Assembly (NCBI RefSeq): GCF_021391675.1
Contig: NZ_CP090096.1
Coordinates: 744,001 to 808,000 of the forward strand
Source of the DNA: Neorhizobium galegae
Lineage (GTDB): Bacteria; Pseudomonadota; Alphaproteobacteria; Rhizobiales; Rhizobiaceae
Direction: 5' to 3'
Length of the DNA stretch: 64,000 nt
How positions within the stretch are numbered: the stretch's first letter is position 1; each line of letters starts with the position of its first letter. The translations under genes were made by a program, and so were the position numbers. The notes under the pieces are model-generated. The model was not told the DNA's origin. It saw only the letters and a program-made list of their open reading frames with translations, and did not search any database. Below are positions 33,343 to 41,060 of this stretch, piece by piece.

Positions 33343-34386
33343 TCAGGTATTCTTGTCCGAGCGCGCAAAATCCGGGATCTGGAAACGCCGCCGGTAGGCG
33401 CCGGGTGCCAGGCCCGTGACGCGCTTGAACAGACGGCGGAAGAAGGCGGGCTCTTCATAACCGACCTGCCAGCTGATCTCGTCGACCGAAGCTTCCGTCC
33501 CCTCCAGCCGGCGCTTGGCCTCCTCGATCCTGAGGCGCTGCACGTAGGCGATCGGGCTGACACCTGCTGCGGCCGTGAAACGACGCTTGAACGTGCGTTC
33601 GGTAAGACCGGCTCGCAGGATCATCTCCTCGAGCGGGTTTGCCACGGAAAAGCGGGTTGCGACCCAATCCTGTGCCGCCTGGATCGCCGTGTCGCCATGG
33701 TCCTTGCGGCCTTCGAAGACGATATAGGGGGCGAGCCCGTCCTGATGCCATTGCAGCGCGAAGAAGCGCGCAATCGATCGGGCGGCCGCGGCGCCCATAT
33801 GGCGCGCGATAAGGTAGAGAACGAGATCGTGCCAGGTCATCGAGGCGCCCGAGCTGATCAGCTCTTCGCGCCGTCCGGAAACCACCAGCACTCGTTCGGG
33901 ATGGATCGGCACCTGCGGAAAGGCGGCCGCGAAGGCACCGGCATAACCGAAATGCACGGTCGCATCGGCGCCGTCGAAGAGGCCGGTCTCGGCCAGCAGG
34001 AAAATGCCTGAACAGGCCGAACATATCAGCGCGCCGCCCGCATGCATCCGGTTTACCCAGTCGACCAGCTCCGGGTAGCGGCCTTTCCGCCAGCCGTCCG
34101 GCCTCAGCAGGATCGACGGAACGATGACGATATCGGTCGCCTCAACCGTGGCGATGCTGCGCTGGACGGTGACCGGCACAAGGCTCGCGAGCGTCAGCGG
34201 CCCGGTCTCTATTCCAACAATCTGGACTTCGAACGGGCGGGTTATCGCAACGTCCGGCGGCGGCAGGACGGAAAAGGCGTTCATCACGTCGAAGACGCCG
34301 CTCAGCGTCGAGACCACGGCGTCGGGAATGGCCACCAGGCTTACATGCAGCGGCTTCAAACTTGTCCCGGTCGCCTCACGCGGCAT
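33343..34386 (-). CDS. GlxA-type AraC-family regulator (DJ-1/PfpI domain plus HTH)
   Basis: A 347-residue regulator. The N-terminal DJ-1/PfpI-like domain (about 10-190) contains ALICSACSGIFLLAE, where the Cys sits at the nucleophile position. The C-terminal AraC HTH has RFSVANPLEEMILRAGLTERTFKRRF and QVGYEEPAFFRRLFKRVTGLAPG. The start at 34386 follows GGAGGG. It is convergent with the MocR gene and divergent from the methyltransferase, which it may control. Confidence 0.92.
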   Translation of the reverse strand: MPREATGTSLKPLHVSLVAIPDAVVSTLSGVFDVMNAFSVLPPPDVAITRPFEVQIVGIETGPLTLASLVPVTVQRSIATVEATDIVIVPSILLRPDGWRKGRYPELVDWVNRMHAGGALICSACSGIFLLAETGLFDGADATVHFGYAGAFAAAFPQVPIHPERVLVVSGRREELISSGASMTWHDLVLYLIARHMGAAAARSIARFFALQWHQDGLAPYIVFEGRKDHGDTAIQAAQDWVATRFSVANPLEEMILRAGLTERTFKRRFTAAAGVSPIAYVQRLRIEEAKRRLEGTEASVDEISWQVGYEEPAFFRRLFKRVTGLAPGAYRRRFQIPDFARSDKNT

Positions 34387-34535
34387 AACGATCCCTCCAA
34401 TGATCAAATCCGTACACCGAGCCTGAGAATGGCGCAAACGGCCCGATTGTGGATTTTCCCGCTCTGCCCCAACCGGTTCGGACCTGCGATCCTTTGTCAT
34501 CATCAAATTCCGATGAAGGAACAGGAGATAGCAAT

Positions 34536-35612
34536 ATGGACTACGTCAAGACACACGAGATCGATCCGGCCAAGCTGGACGCGATCGTTTCCCGCGCCAT
34601 CGGCGATCTATCGGCGGGGTACGGAGGCGTCATGGTCAGTATCGGCCACCGTCTCGGCCTCTATAAGGCGATGGCCGGGGCCGGACCGCTCAGTGCCCAC
34701 GAACTGGCGACCCGTACCGGCTGCGCCGAACGTTATATCCGCGAGTGGCTGAATTCGCAGGTTGCCGGCGGTTATGTTCTGTTTCATGCCGTCAGCGACA
34801 GCTTCGAACTTACCCCGGAACAGGCACTGGTGCTTGCCAACGAGGATAGCCCGGTCTTCCTCGCCGCCGCCTGGGGCGTGCCGGCTTCCATGTGGTCGGA
34901 CGAGGAAAAGGCACTGGAGGCCTTTCGCAAGGGTTCCGGCATTCCTTGGGGCGACCATGACGGCCGGCTTTATTGCGGCGTCGCCTCGCTCTATCGCAAC
35001 GCCTACAAGGCAAGTCTGGTCCCGGAATGGCTGCCGGCGCTCGATGGTGTGGTCGACAAGCTGAAGACCGGCGCCTCGGTGGCGGATGTCGGCTGCGGCC
35101 ATGGTCACTCCACGGTGCTGATGGCGCAGGCTTTCCCGGCTTCGCGTTTCCGTGGCTTCGATACGCATCGGGTATCCCTCGACGAAGGCCGCAAGATCGC
35201 GGCAGAAGCGGGTGTCACCGGACGGGTCGCGTTCGAGACGGCGCGCGCCGAAAACTATCCCGGCAAGGGCTATGACCTGATCTGCTTCTTCGATTGCCTG
35301 CACGACATGGGCGACCCGTTGGCGGCAGCCCGGCATGCGGCGAGAACGCTTGCGCCGGATGGTACGGTGATGCTGGTCGAGCCCTTCGCCAACGACCGCG
35401 TCGACGACAACATCTCGCCCGTCGCCCGCATGTATTACGCCGCGTCGACGACGATCTGCTGCGCCCACGCGATTTCCGACGGCGGCCACATGGTGCTCGG
35501 CGCGCAAGCCGGCGAAGCAAGGCTGCGGGAGATTTTCTACAAGGCCGGCTTCACCCGCTTCCGACGGGCGATGGCGACGCCGTTCAACCTCGTCCTCGAG
35601 GCGCGGCTGTAA
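34536..35612 (+). CDS. Class I SAM-dependent methyltransferase with N-terminal winged helix
   Basis: A 358-residue protein. The N-terminal helix-turn-helix-like region (about 15-90: LGLYKAMAGAGPLSAHELA and CAERYIREWL) is the dimerisation domain of O-methyltransferase-like proteins. The catalytic domain has VADVGCGHGHSTVLM (motif I) and FFDCLHDMGDPL. The substrate is unknown. The ATG at 34536 follows CAGGAGATA. A terminator lies downstream. Confidence 0.9.
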   Translation: MDYVKTHEIDPAKLDAIVSRAIGDLSAGYGGVMVSIGHRLGLYKAMAGAGPLSAHELATRTGCAERYIREWLNSQVAGGYVLFHAVSDSFELTPEQALVLANEDSPVFLAAAWGVPASMWSDEEKALEAFRKGSGIPWGDHDGRLYCGVASLYRNAYKASLVPEWLPALDGVVDKLKTGASVADVGCGHGHSTVLMAQAFPASRFRGFDTHRVSLDEGRKIAAEAGVTGRVAFETARAENYPGKGYDLICFFDCLHDMGDPLAAARHAARTLAPDGTVMLVEPFANDRVDDNISPVARMYYAASTTICCAHAISDGGHMVLGAQAGEARLREIFYKAGFTRFRRAMATPFNLVLEARL

Positions 35613-35640
35613 TCCGGCCGCATTGACGTAACCTCCAGGG

Positions 35641-35684
35641 AGCGCGCGGGGCAGGTTTCACAGGCCCTGCGCGCTTTGTTCTTT
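35641..35684 (+). terminator. Rho-independent terminator after the methyltransferase
   Basis: AGCGCGCGGGGC (35641-35652) pairs with GCCCTGCGCGCT (35664-35675) with one G-U, then TTGTTCTTT. Confidence 0.85.
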
Positions 35685-35705
35685 CGCCTGCCTCGTTGCC
35701 GGCGT

Positions 35706-36779
35706 TTAATTCTGTGCAATCGTCGTGCGCGGCGAGGCCCAGTTTTGCCACTGCTCTTCCGAGCCGTGGAAGACGTTGAGATCGATCTTGCCGTCGACGC
35801 CGTGCGACAGGCCGGAGCCGGAATATTGCCAGAACAGCCACCTGCGGCCCGGATAGACCTTGGAAGGATGCTGGGCGACGGCGCGCAGCCAGAAGGGATA
35901 GTTGAGCAGCTCGCCCGACAGGTTGTCCTCGTAGAAGTCCGGTGCCGTGTAGATGATCGGCCGCTGGCCGTAATAGCGCTCCAGCTTGTCCATGAAGACC
36001 TGCATCTTTTCGAGCACCCGGGCGCGGGAGAGTTTTGCCTTGCAACTCGACTCGCCGTTCCATTCGACGTCGATCACGGGCGGCAGCGCGTCCGGGTCGC
36101 GGGGCACGTTGCGGATGAACCAGTCGGCCTGTTCGCCGGCGGTGCGGCACCAGTAGAAGAAATGGTAGGCGCCGCGCCTGATGCCCGCCTCCTTGGCTCT
36201 TCGCCAATTGGTCCTGAACATCGGATCGAGATGGTCGCCGCCATCGGTGGCCTTGATATAGGCGAAGTTGGCGCCCTGGGTCCGGAGCTTCGCCCAGTCG
36301 ATGTCACCCTGCCAGCGCGACACGTCGACGCCGTGCACCGGGTAGCTTCTCGGCGAAACCCTGCCGAAATTGATCGGCTTGGCATCGCGGAACTGGCGGC
36401 TGTAAATCTGCATGCGCCCTCTGCGGGGGGCGGGTTCCGCCTCCGGGCTGTCGGGCATCAGCATGGCGACCGGTCGTTCGGCGGGAAGCGGCATGCCGAC
36501 CGTCGTTTCCCGCGCGAAGGCTTGCGGCGCCGGCATCGGACCGTTCCAGGCGATATCCTGCTGCTGCGGCAAGGTCTGCTGCTGGGGGACTTGCGGCGCG
36601 CCGAGGCGCGAGGTCTTGCCGACACCGACCGACGGGACGGGGGCGGCGGGCAGATCGACCGAGCCTGTCTTCTCCTGGGTCGCGACGCCGGCGGCCAGCT
36701 CGTCCGGACCGGATGCCGAAGCGCAGCCCGCCAGGGCGAGGCAGGTGACGAGGAGTGCTGGCACAGCCGATAAACGCAT
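35706..36779 (-). CDS. GH25 family lysozyme-like lipoprotein
   Basis: A 357-residue exported protein. The signal LSAVPALLVTCLALAGCAS ends in a lipobox (LAGC), so it is probably a lipoprotein. Residues about 25-135 are a Pro/Gln-rich linker. The GH25 domain follows: VHGVDVSRWQGDIDW (Asp), FAYIKATDGG, RRGAYHFFYW and VIDVEWNGES (the Asp/Glu pair for muramidase catalysis). It would cleave peptidoglycan at the cell envelope. I prefer ATG at 36779; an upstream TTG at 36797 is possible. Confidence 0.9.
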   Translation of the reverse strand: MRLSAVPALLVTCLALAGCASASGPDELAAGVATQEKTGSVDLPAAPVPSVGVGKTSRLGAPQVPQQQTLPQQQDIAWNGPMPAPQAFARETTVGMPLPAERPVAMLMPDSPEAEPAPRRGRMQIYSRQFRDAKPINFGRVSPRSYPVHGVDVSRWQGDIDWAKLRTQGANFAYIKATDGGDHLDPMFRTNWRRAKEAGIRRGAYHFFYWCRTAGEQADWFIRNVPRDPDALPPVIDVEWNGESSCKAKLSRARVLEKMQVFMDKLERYYGQRPIIYTAPDFYEDNLSGELLNYPFWLRAVAQHPSKVYPGRRWLFWQYSGSGLSHGVDGKIDLNVFHGSEEQWQNWASPRTTIAQN

Positions 36780-36906
36780 TTTGAAACCCGTACGCAAGAC
36801 AACAAAGACGGCCGCCCCCGCCGTCGATAAACCCCGACAGGAATTGCTAACGGAAAATTACCAAAAAATGCTGAATCCAATCTTTACGCGCGGAGATGTT
36901 CTGAAA

Positions 36907-37408
36907 TCAGCCGCGCGGCGTGATCAACCGCGCCGGATTTCCCGCGACCGTGGCGCCCGGCGGCACGTCCCGTGTGACGACGGAGCCCGCCCCGACGATC
37001 GCTCCGTCGCTGATCGTGATGCCGCCGAGAATGATCGCGCCGCCACCAATCCAGACGTCGGCGCCAATGCTGATCGGCGCAATAGAGCTGGACGCCCGGC
37101 CCCAGCATCGAACGGGCACCGATTCTGACCGGTGCGGTATCGAGGATCGTGCAGCCGGCATTCAGATAGACGCCTTGCCCAAGAAAGACATTGAAGCCGT
37201 AGGCGCAGTGGAAGGGCGCTTCCAGAAATGCGTCGGGCGCTGCGCCGAACAGCATGCGCAGGGCAGGCGCCATTGCACCCCGCTCGGCGGGCGGCATGGT
37301 GTTATGCGCATGGACGGCAATGCGTGCCTTGTTCCTCAAAACATCGAGTTCAGGATCGAGGCAGCAATACCACTCGCCAGCCGCCATCTTTTCGCGTTCG
37401 CTCGCCAT
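36907..37408 (-). pseudogene. Maltose/sugar O-acetyltransferase (hexapeptide repeat), frameshifted and internally deleted
   Basis: The N-terminal half (MASEREKMAAGEWYCCLD, then [18 protein letters not shown] and [13 protein letters not shown]) is the start of a LacA/NodL-like acetyltransferase in one frame. The C-terminal half ([18 protein letters not shown] and [19 protein letters not shown]) continues in another frame. Between GVQLY and the ISIG stretch the family normally has about 20 residues beginning with a catalytic-His segment (T-x-H-P); these are absent. The fault is near 37085-37100, where GGCGC repeats could have promoted a deletion. Either a real pseudogene or a sequencing/assembly fault; the missing conserved block favours a real deletion. 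Confidence 0.7.
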
Positions 37409-37431
37409 CCCGTCTCGTGATCTTTCCCGCT

Positions 37432-37917
37432 TCAGCGTTCCGCCCCGGCCTTGACCCGGGCAGCCTCGCGCCGCGCGAGGCTTTCGGGCGGCCACATCGT
37501 CTTCGTACTATAATATTCATCGAAGACGTTAGCGCCTTCCGGCAGGCCCACCCAGCCGACCTTCGAGCGGGTGAATATATGTACGTCGGGGGAAAACTCG
37601 GAGCGCCTTTCGAGCGTCTGAACCCGGATGAACAGCATCCATTGCCGCCGGCCGTAGTCGCTCCAGACCGCTGTCTGGCATTGCGGACAGCGGTAGATAT
37701 CGTGGGGCAGGCCGCTATCGGTCTTCATGGCCACAGCGACCGGGTGGCTCTCGGTGATTTCCAGCCGGTCGGCTTCGATCAGCGCATTGATGGCAAAGGC
37801 GCCGCCTGTCTGCTGCTGGCAATCGGTGCAATGGCAGCAATGGATGAACATCGGCCGCCCATGCATGCGATAACGCACTTTGCCGCAGAAGCAGCCGCCC
37901 TCGAATATTTCGCTCAT
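37432..37917 (-). CDS. GFA-family (glutathione-dependent formaldehyde-activating-like) zinc protein
   Basis: A 161-residue protein with the zinc cysteines of the GFA/Mss4-like fold: GGCFCGKVRYR, HCCHCTDCQQQ and CPQCQTAVW. The characterised member binds glutathione and formaldehyde, but most paralogues are unproven. The preferred start is 37917 (GGAAG upstream). It is divergent from the 3-hydroxyisobutyrate-dehydrogenase-like gene. Confidence 0.88.
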   Translation of the reverse strand: MSEIFEGGCFCGKVRYRMHGRPMFIHCCHCTDCQQQTGGAFAINALIEADRLEITESHPVAVAMKTDSGLPHDIYRCPQCQTAVWSDYGRRQWMLFIRVQTLERRSEFSPDVHIFTRSKVGWVGLPEGANVFDEYYSTKTMWPPESLARREAARVKAGAER

Positions 37918-38055
37918 CTTCCGTCCGGGCTCCCTCAGATTACGCACGTCGAATATGAAATATTCCTCAGTCCTCTCGCAACGCAAAATGAACAAGACGA
38001 GATCGGCAGGTTCTGCTTTAAAGTTCGCGAACACGACATGAGCAGGATCAAACGT

Positions 38056-38925
38056 ATGACAAGAGAGCGCATTGGTATCGTCGGCCTGGGCCGGATGGGT
38101 AGCGCCATGGCGGAACGCCTCGCAACGCAGGGCTTTGCGGTGACGGGATGGACACGCAGCGGCCTTTCCGCGGACAAGGCTGCGGCCATCGGGATCGCCA
38201 CGTCAGTTGACCTAGCTGCGCTTCTCGATGCTTCGGATATCGTCATCCTGGCACTGCTCGACGATGCCGCGGTGCACGCGATGCTCGGTAAGCTCACCGC
38301 CGCCGATCTCACCGGCAGGCTGATCGTCGATACCAGCACCGTCAGTCCCGAGACGCTACGTGTCCATCAGGATGCGATGGGCAAGGCGGGGGCGGCGCTT
38401 CTCGACGCGCCGATTTCCGGCGGGCCGGAAATGCTGCTGGCGGGCGCGGTCGGCCTTTATATCGGTGGCGCGGAGAAGGACTTTCAGCGTTTCCTGCCGG
38501 TCGCGGAAAGTCTCTCGAACAGGATTCACCATGTCGGGACGCTGGGCGATGGCGCCTCCGCCAAGCTCGTCAACAACATGATGCTGATGGGGCTGTGGCA
38601 GATCATGAAGGAAGCCGTAGAACTCGGCGGCAAGGCGGGGCTTGGGCGCGGCAAGATGATCGAGATCCTGTCCGGCAGCCCCGCGGCGAGCCCGGCCATG
38701 CGGTCCCGGCTTCCGGTCATACTCGGCGAGACCGAGGCGGTCGGCTTTCCGGTCTCCGGCGTGCTGAAGGACATGGGGGTGGTTCTCGATCTTGCCCGCG
38801 GTCTTGGCGTCGCAACGCCGGCCATCGAGGCGGCACGCGCCAGCTTCGAGAATGCAGCGGCGCTTGGGTTCGCCGAGGCGGATCTCGGCACCGTCGTGCG
38901 GCTGGCGCTCGAAGGAAAAGGCTGA
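38056..38925 (+). CDS. NAD(P)-dependent 3-hydroxyisobutyrate-dehydrogenase-family oxidoreductase
   Basis: A 289-residue beta-hydroxyacid dehydrogenase. The NAD loop is IGIVGLGRMGSAMAERL (about 7-23), the substrate region is LDAPISGGPEM, and the catalytic Lys is in GDGASAKLVNNMM. The ATG at 38056 (CAGGA upstream) is preferred; 38038 is also open. Relatives reduce semialdehydes such as methylmalonate, succinate or tartronate semialdehyde, or glyoxylate; the substrate cannot be fixed by eye. Confidence 0.9.
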   Translation: MTRERIGIVGLGRMGSAMAERLATQGFAVTGWTRSGLSADKAAAIGIATSVDLAALLDASDIVILALLDDAAVHAMLGKLTAADLTGRLIVDTSTVSPETLRVHQDAMGKAGAALLDAPISGGPEMLLAGAVGLYIGGAEKDFQRFLPVAESLSNRIHHVGTLGDGASAKLVNNMMLMGLWQIMKEAVELGGKAGLGRGKMIEILSGSPAASPAMRSRLPVILGETEAVGFPVSGVLKDMGVVLDLARGLGVATPAIEAARASFENAAALGFAEADLGTVVRLALEGKG

Positions 38926-38944
38926 GCCCGGGAGAGGCTCAGCC
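38912..38944 (-). terminator. Terminator of the DoxX gene, overlapping the convergent stop
   Basis: GGCTGAGCC (38920-38928) and GGCTCAGCC (38936-38944) are perfect 9-bp arms. Read on the minus strand the stem is followed by TTTTCCTT. The stem overlaps the stop codon of the dehydrogenase gene. Confidence 0.7.
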
Positions 38945-38956
38945 CTGATCGCTAGG

Positions 38957-39406
38957 TCAGAACGTCCGGCCGAGGCGGGCGTCGACCGATTGGCTGTTGC
39001 CGCCGCGCAGGGCGAAGAACAGGAAGATCGCCGCCCAGAGAATGGATTTTTCCGCGCCGGCGAGGCCTTGGTTCTGGGCAATGCCATGGAAATAGACGGT
39101 GACCAGAAGCACGATCATCGCCGCGAAGGAGGCCGGGCGGGTGAAGAGGCCGATGGCGACGAGGATGCCGCCGAAGAATTCCGTGGCCGCGAGCAGCGGC
39201 GACCAGAAGACGCCCGGATAGAAGCCGAGGCTTTCCACCATGCCGGCTGCGCCGAAGGGATTGGTGATCTTGCCGAAACCGTGGGTAACCAGCAGCGCGC
39301 CGGCCGTCACGCGCAGGATCGTCTCGACGATCTCATGGGCGGAGGTGTAAACGGGGGCGAGTGCCGGAATGATCAGGCGGGAGCGGGTGGTGGATTGAAG
39401 AGCCAT
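38957..39406 (-). CDS. DoxX-family membrane protein
   Basis: A 149-residue protein with four helices: IVETILRVTAGALLVTHG, LLAATEFFGGILVAIGLF, SFAAMIVLLVTVYFHGIA and ILWAAIFLFFALRGG. DoxX proteins are small quinone- or redox-associated membrane proteins of uncertain role. The start at 39406 follows AAAGAGGT. Confidence 0.88.
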   Translation of the reverse strand: MALQSTTRSRLIIPALAPVYTSAHEIVETILRVTAGALLVTHGFGKITNPFGAAGMVESLGFYPGVFWSPLLAATEFFGGILVAIGLFTRPASFAAMIVLLVTVYFHGIAQNQGLAGAEKSILWAAIFLFFALRGGNSQSVDARLGRTF

Positions 39407-39557
39407 GGGACCTCTTTTTGTGAAAACGATGGGACTATCGTCGCTGCAGCCCCAAATTGACGTTCGCGTCCTCCCTGTCGAGATGCGTGCGGTCAAAACC
39501 TGACCCTTCTGGTTGACATTATCGTGAGACCAAATTGACTAAGGTAGAAGGCAAAAC

Positions 39558-39860
39558 ATGATGGAAAAACCGCGCATTACGATTCTCTATTGCACCCAGT
39601 GCAATTGGCTGCTCAGGGCCGGCTGGATGGCGCAGGAGCTTTTGCAGACCTTTGGCGATGCGCTCGGCGAAGTGGCGCTGATCCCGGGCACCGGCGGTAA
39701 TTTCGAGATCCAGGTGAATGGCGAGCTCATCTGGGAACGCAAGCGGGACGGCGGGTTTCCCGGGCCTAAGGAGTTGAAGCAGCGGGTCCGCGACATGATC
39801 GCCCCGGACCGCGACCTCGGCCACGTGGACCGCAAGGCGAAGGAAGACCGCGAGAGCTGA
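39558..39860 (+). CDS. SelT/SelW/SelH-family (Rdx) redox protein
   Basis: A 100-residue thioredoxin-like protein. The CxxC motif is in LYCTQCNWLLRAGWMAQE (Cys12 and Cys15), where some relatives carry selenocysteine in the second or first position; here both are Cys. TGGNFEIQVNGELIWERK is the family core. Likely a small cytoplasmic redox protein. A second ATG directly follows the first. Confidence 0.88.
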   Translation: MMEKPRITILYCTQCNWLLRAGWMAQELLQTFGDALGEVALIPGTGGNFEIQVNGELIWERKRDGGFPGPKELKQRVRDMIAPDRDLGHVDRKAKEDRES

Positions 39861-39923
39861 GGCCGTCCGTGACAGATCCGTGAAGGTTTTTCGGCGACGG
39901 GCGCGGAAACTTCAAAAAGCCAG

Positions 39924-39952
39924 TTGACAGGGGAAGGTCACACCCGTACATG
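39924..39952 (+). promoter_or_regulatory. Putative promoter of tRNA-Leu
   Basis: TTGACA (39924-39929) and TACATG (39947-39952) stand 17 bases apart, ending 10 bp before the tRNA. Confidence 0.55.
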
Positions 39953-39962
39953 GCTCTCCGTC

Positions 39963-40049
39963 GCCCAGATGGCGGAATTGGTAGACGCGCCAGCTTCAGG
40001 TGCTGGTACCCGAAAGGGTGTGGAGGTTCGAGTCCTCTTCTGGGCACCA
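39963..40049 (+). tRNA. tRNA-Leu (anticodon CAG)
   Basis: An 87-base tRNA with an encoded CCA end. The acceptor stem GCCCAGA/TCTGGGC is perfect. The anticodon stem CCAGC/GCTGG closes the loop TTCAGGT with anticodon CAG. The long variable arm (GTACCCGAAAGGGTGT) and GGTTCGAGTCC T-arm identify a class II leucine tRNA. Its 3' part is the integration site for the element that follows. Confidence 0.97.
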
Positions 40050-40058
40050 TTCCTATTT
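40031..40058 (+). repeat. Left attachment site (attL, within tRNA-Leu)
   Basis: 28 bases covering the end of the T-arm, acceptor strand, CCA and 9 flanking bases; positions 40036-40058 are identical over 23 bases to 43762-43784. Confidence 0.88.
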
Positions 40059-40307
40059 TCGAGCATTGATTTTGCTCGCATTTTCATCGTTTTTTGTCTT
40101 ACTTTCACCAACCCCTTGGGGCGTGGGACAATTTTCGATTCTCGTTTGTTCCGACCTCAGTTTGAGGATCGCGCCGGCCGCCAGCTTCTTGCGGTTTGCC
40201 TGCTTCGTGTGGAGCGTCGTCTGCTTCTTTGTGGTCCATCCGAAGATTGCCATCAGCTCGTCGTCGGTCGCGCCGTTCTCGGCGGCGATAACCGCCGTTC
40301 TGACGTT
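40053..40307 (-). pseudogene. Phage integrase (tyrosine recombinase) C-terminal remnant with Tyr to His
   Basis: An 84-codon fragment reading NVRTAVIAAENGATDDELMA then IFGWTTKKQTTLHTKQANRK on the minus strand. It matches the end of phage tyrosine recombinases, where the T-x-x-Y-T-K segment carries the nucleophilic Tyr; here the position reads His (TTLHTK). The protein has no N-terminal or core part, as the sequence changes at about 40307 into tail-gene remnant on the other strand. It lies directly at attL, the usual integrase position. Confidence 0.72.
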
Positions 40308-40452
40308 GGCGCAACACCAATTCCTTCCAGGGGTCTACGAGGCGGACAGTATCAACCTCTCCAGCCTTGGTTCCGGCGGGTCGATGAAGTGGGAAATCGA
40401 TACGGTCAACAAGAATGTCGCCGTTTCCGGTGTCGTCATGCAGTGGAGTTGA
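40308..40452 (+). pseudogene. Phage tail-fibre-like C-terminal remnant
   Basis: An open stretch ending at a stop at 40450-40452 reads GVYEADSINLSSLGSGGSMKW then EIDTVNKNVAVSGVVMQWS. It looks like the end of a phage structural protein, but the upstream part is missing and the frame runs into the opposite-strand integrase remnant. No exact family assigned. Confidence 0.5.
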
Positions 40453-40456
40453 TGGG

Positions 40457-40772
40457 ATGGCGCCAAGGTTATTCGGGAATGCGATGATCGCCGGCCAGGT
40501 GCCGACGCTCGATCATTACAAGTCGGCTTTCGATGATCACCTCGACGCCGTCGCTGCCTAACGGCAATACGACAATCGCCTGACTGTCGTCAGCTACGCC
40601 GGCAGCACCAATCCGCAATGGGCGGCGGAGGCGGAAGCCTTCATCGCCTGGCAGGATGCCGCCTTGATCTACATGTTCCAGCAGGCGCCGGTGTCGAGGC
40701 AGGCGAGATCGCGCGCCGACCATTGAAGAGTTCATCGGCGGCATCGCGCCGATCGTCTGGCCGAACCTCTGA
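40457..40772 (+). pseudogene. Phage tail-associated small protein, stop and frameshift
   Basis: From the ATG at 40457 the reading MIAGQVPTLDHYKSAFDDH (after MAPRLFGNA) meets TAA at 40559-40561. The same frame continues QYDNRLTVVSYAGSTNPQW then AAEAEAFIAWQDAALIYMFQ; near 40705-40720 a frameshift leads to IEEFIGGIAPIVWPNL and a stop at 40772. The short protein with an Asp/Trp-rich core resembles tail-fibre accessory proteins of rhizobial phages, which I cannot name precisely. Confidence 0.55.
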
Positions 40773-41060
40773 GAAACAGTAGTGGCGTAAGGGCCTGCGC
40801 CGGTCCGCCGTAGTGCAGGCCCTCAACCCGACGCGGTACAAACAGGTTCAGAAAGAAGAGTTCTCACCCGTTTTTCCCGTCCGAGCTCTCAAAAGTCACT
40901 TGGTCGCCGCCGATGGGCTCGCCGTCATACCTTGAGCTTCGTAAGATTCTAAAGTAAGCGTTCGCTTGTACAGAAATCACTGAAGCAAGCGGTTCGCAGT
41001 CCCCTTGGCGCCTTTCAATAAGCCCCAGTTGAGACTTCGCGAAGAAACTGAAGGCGACGG

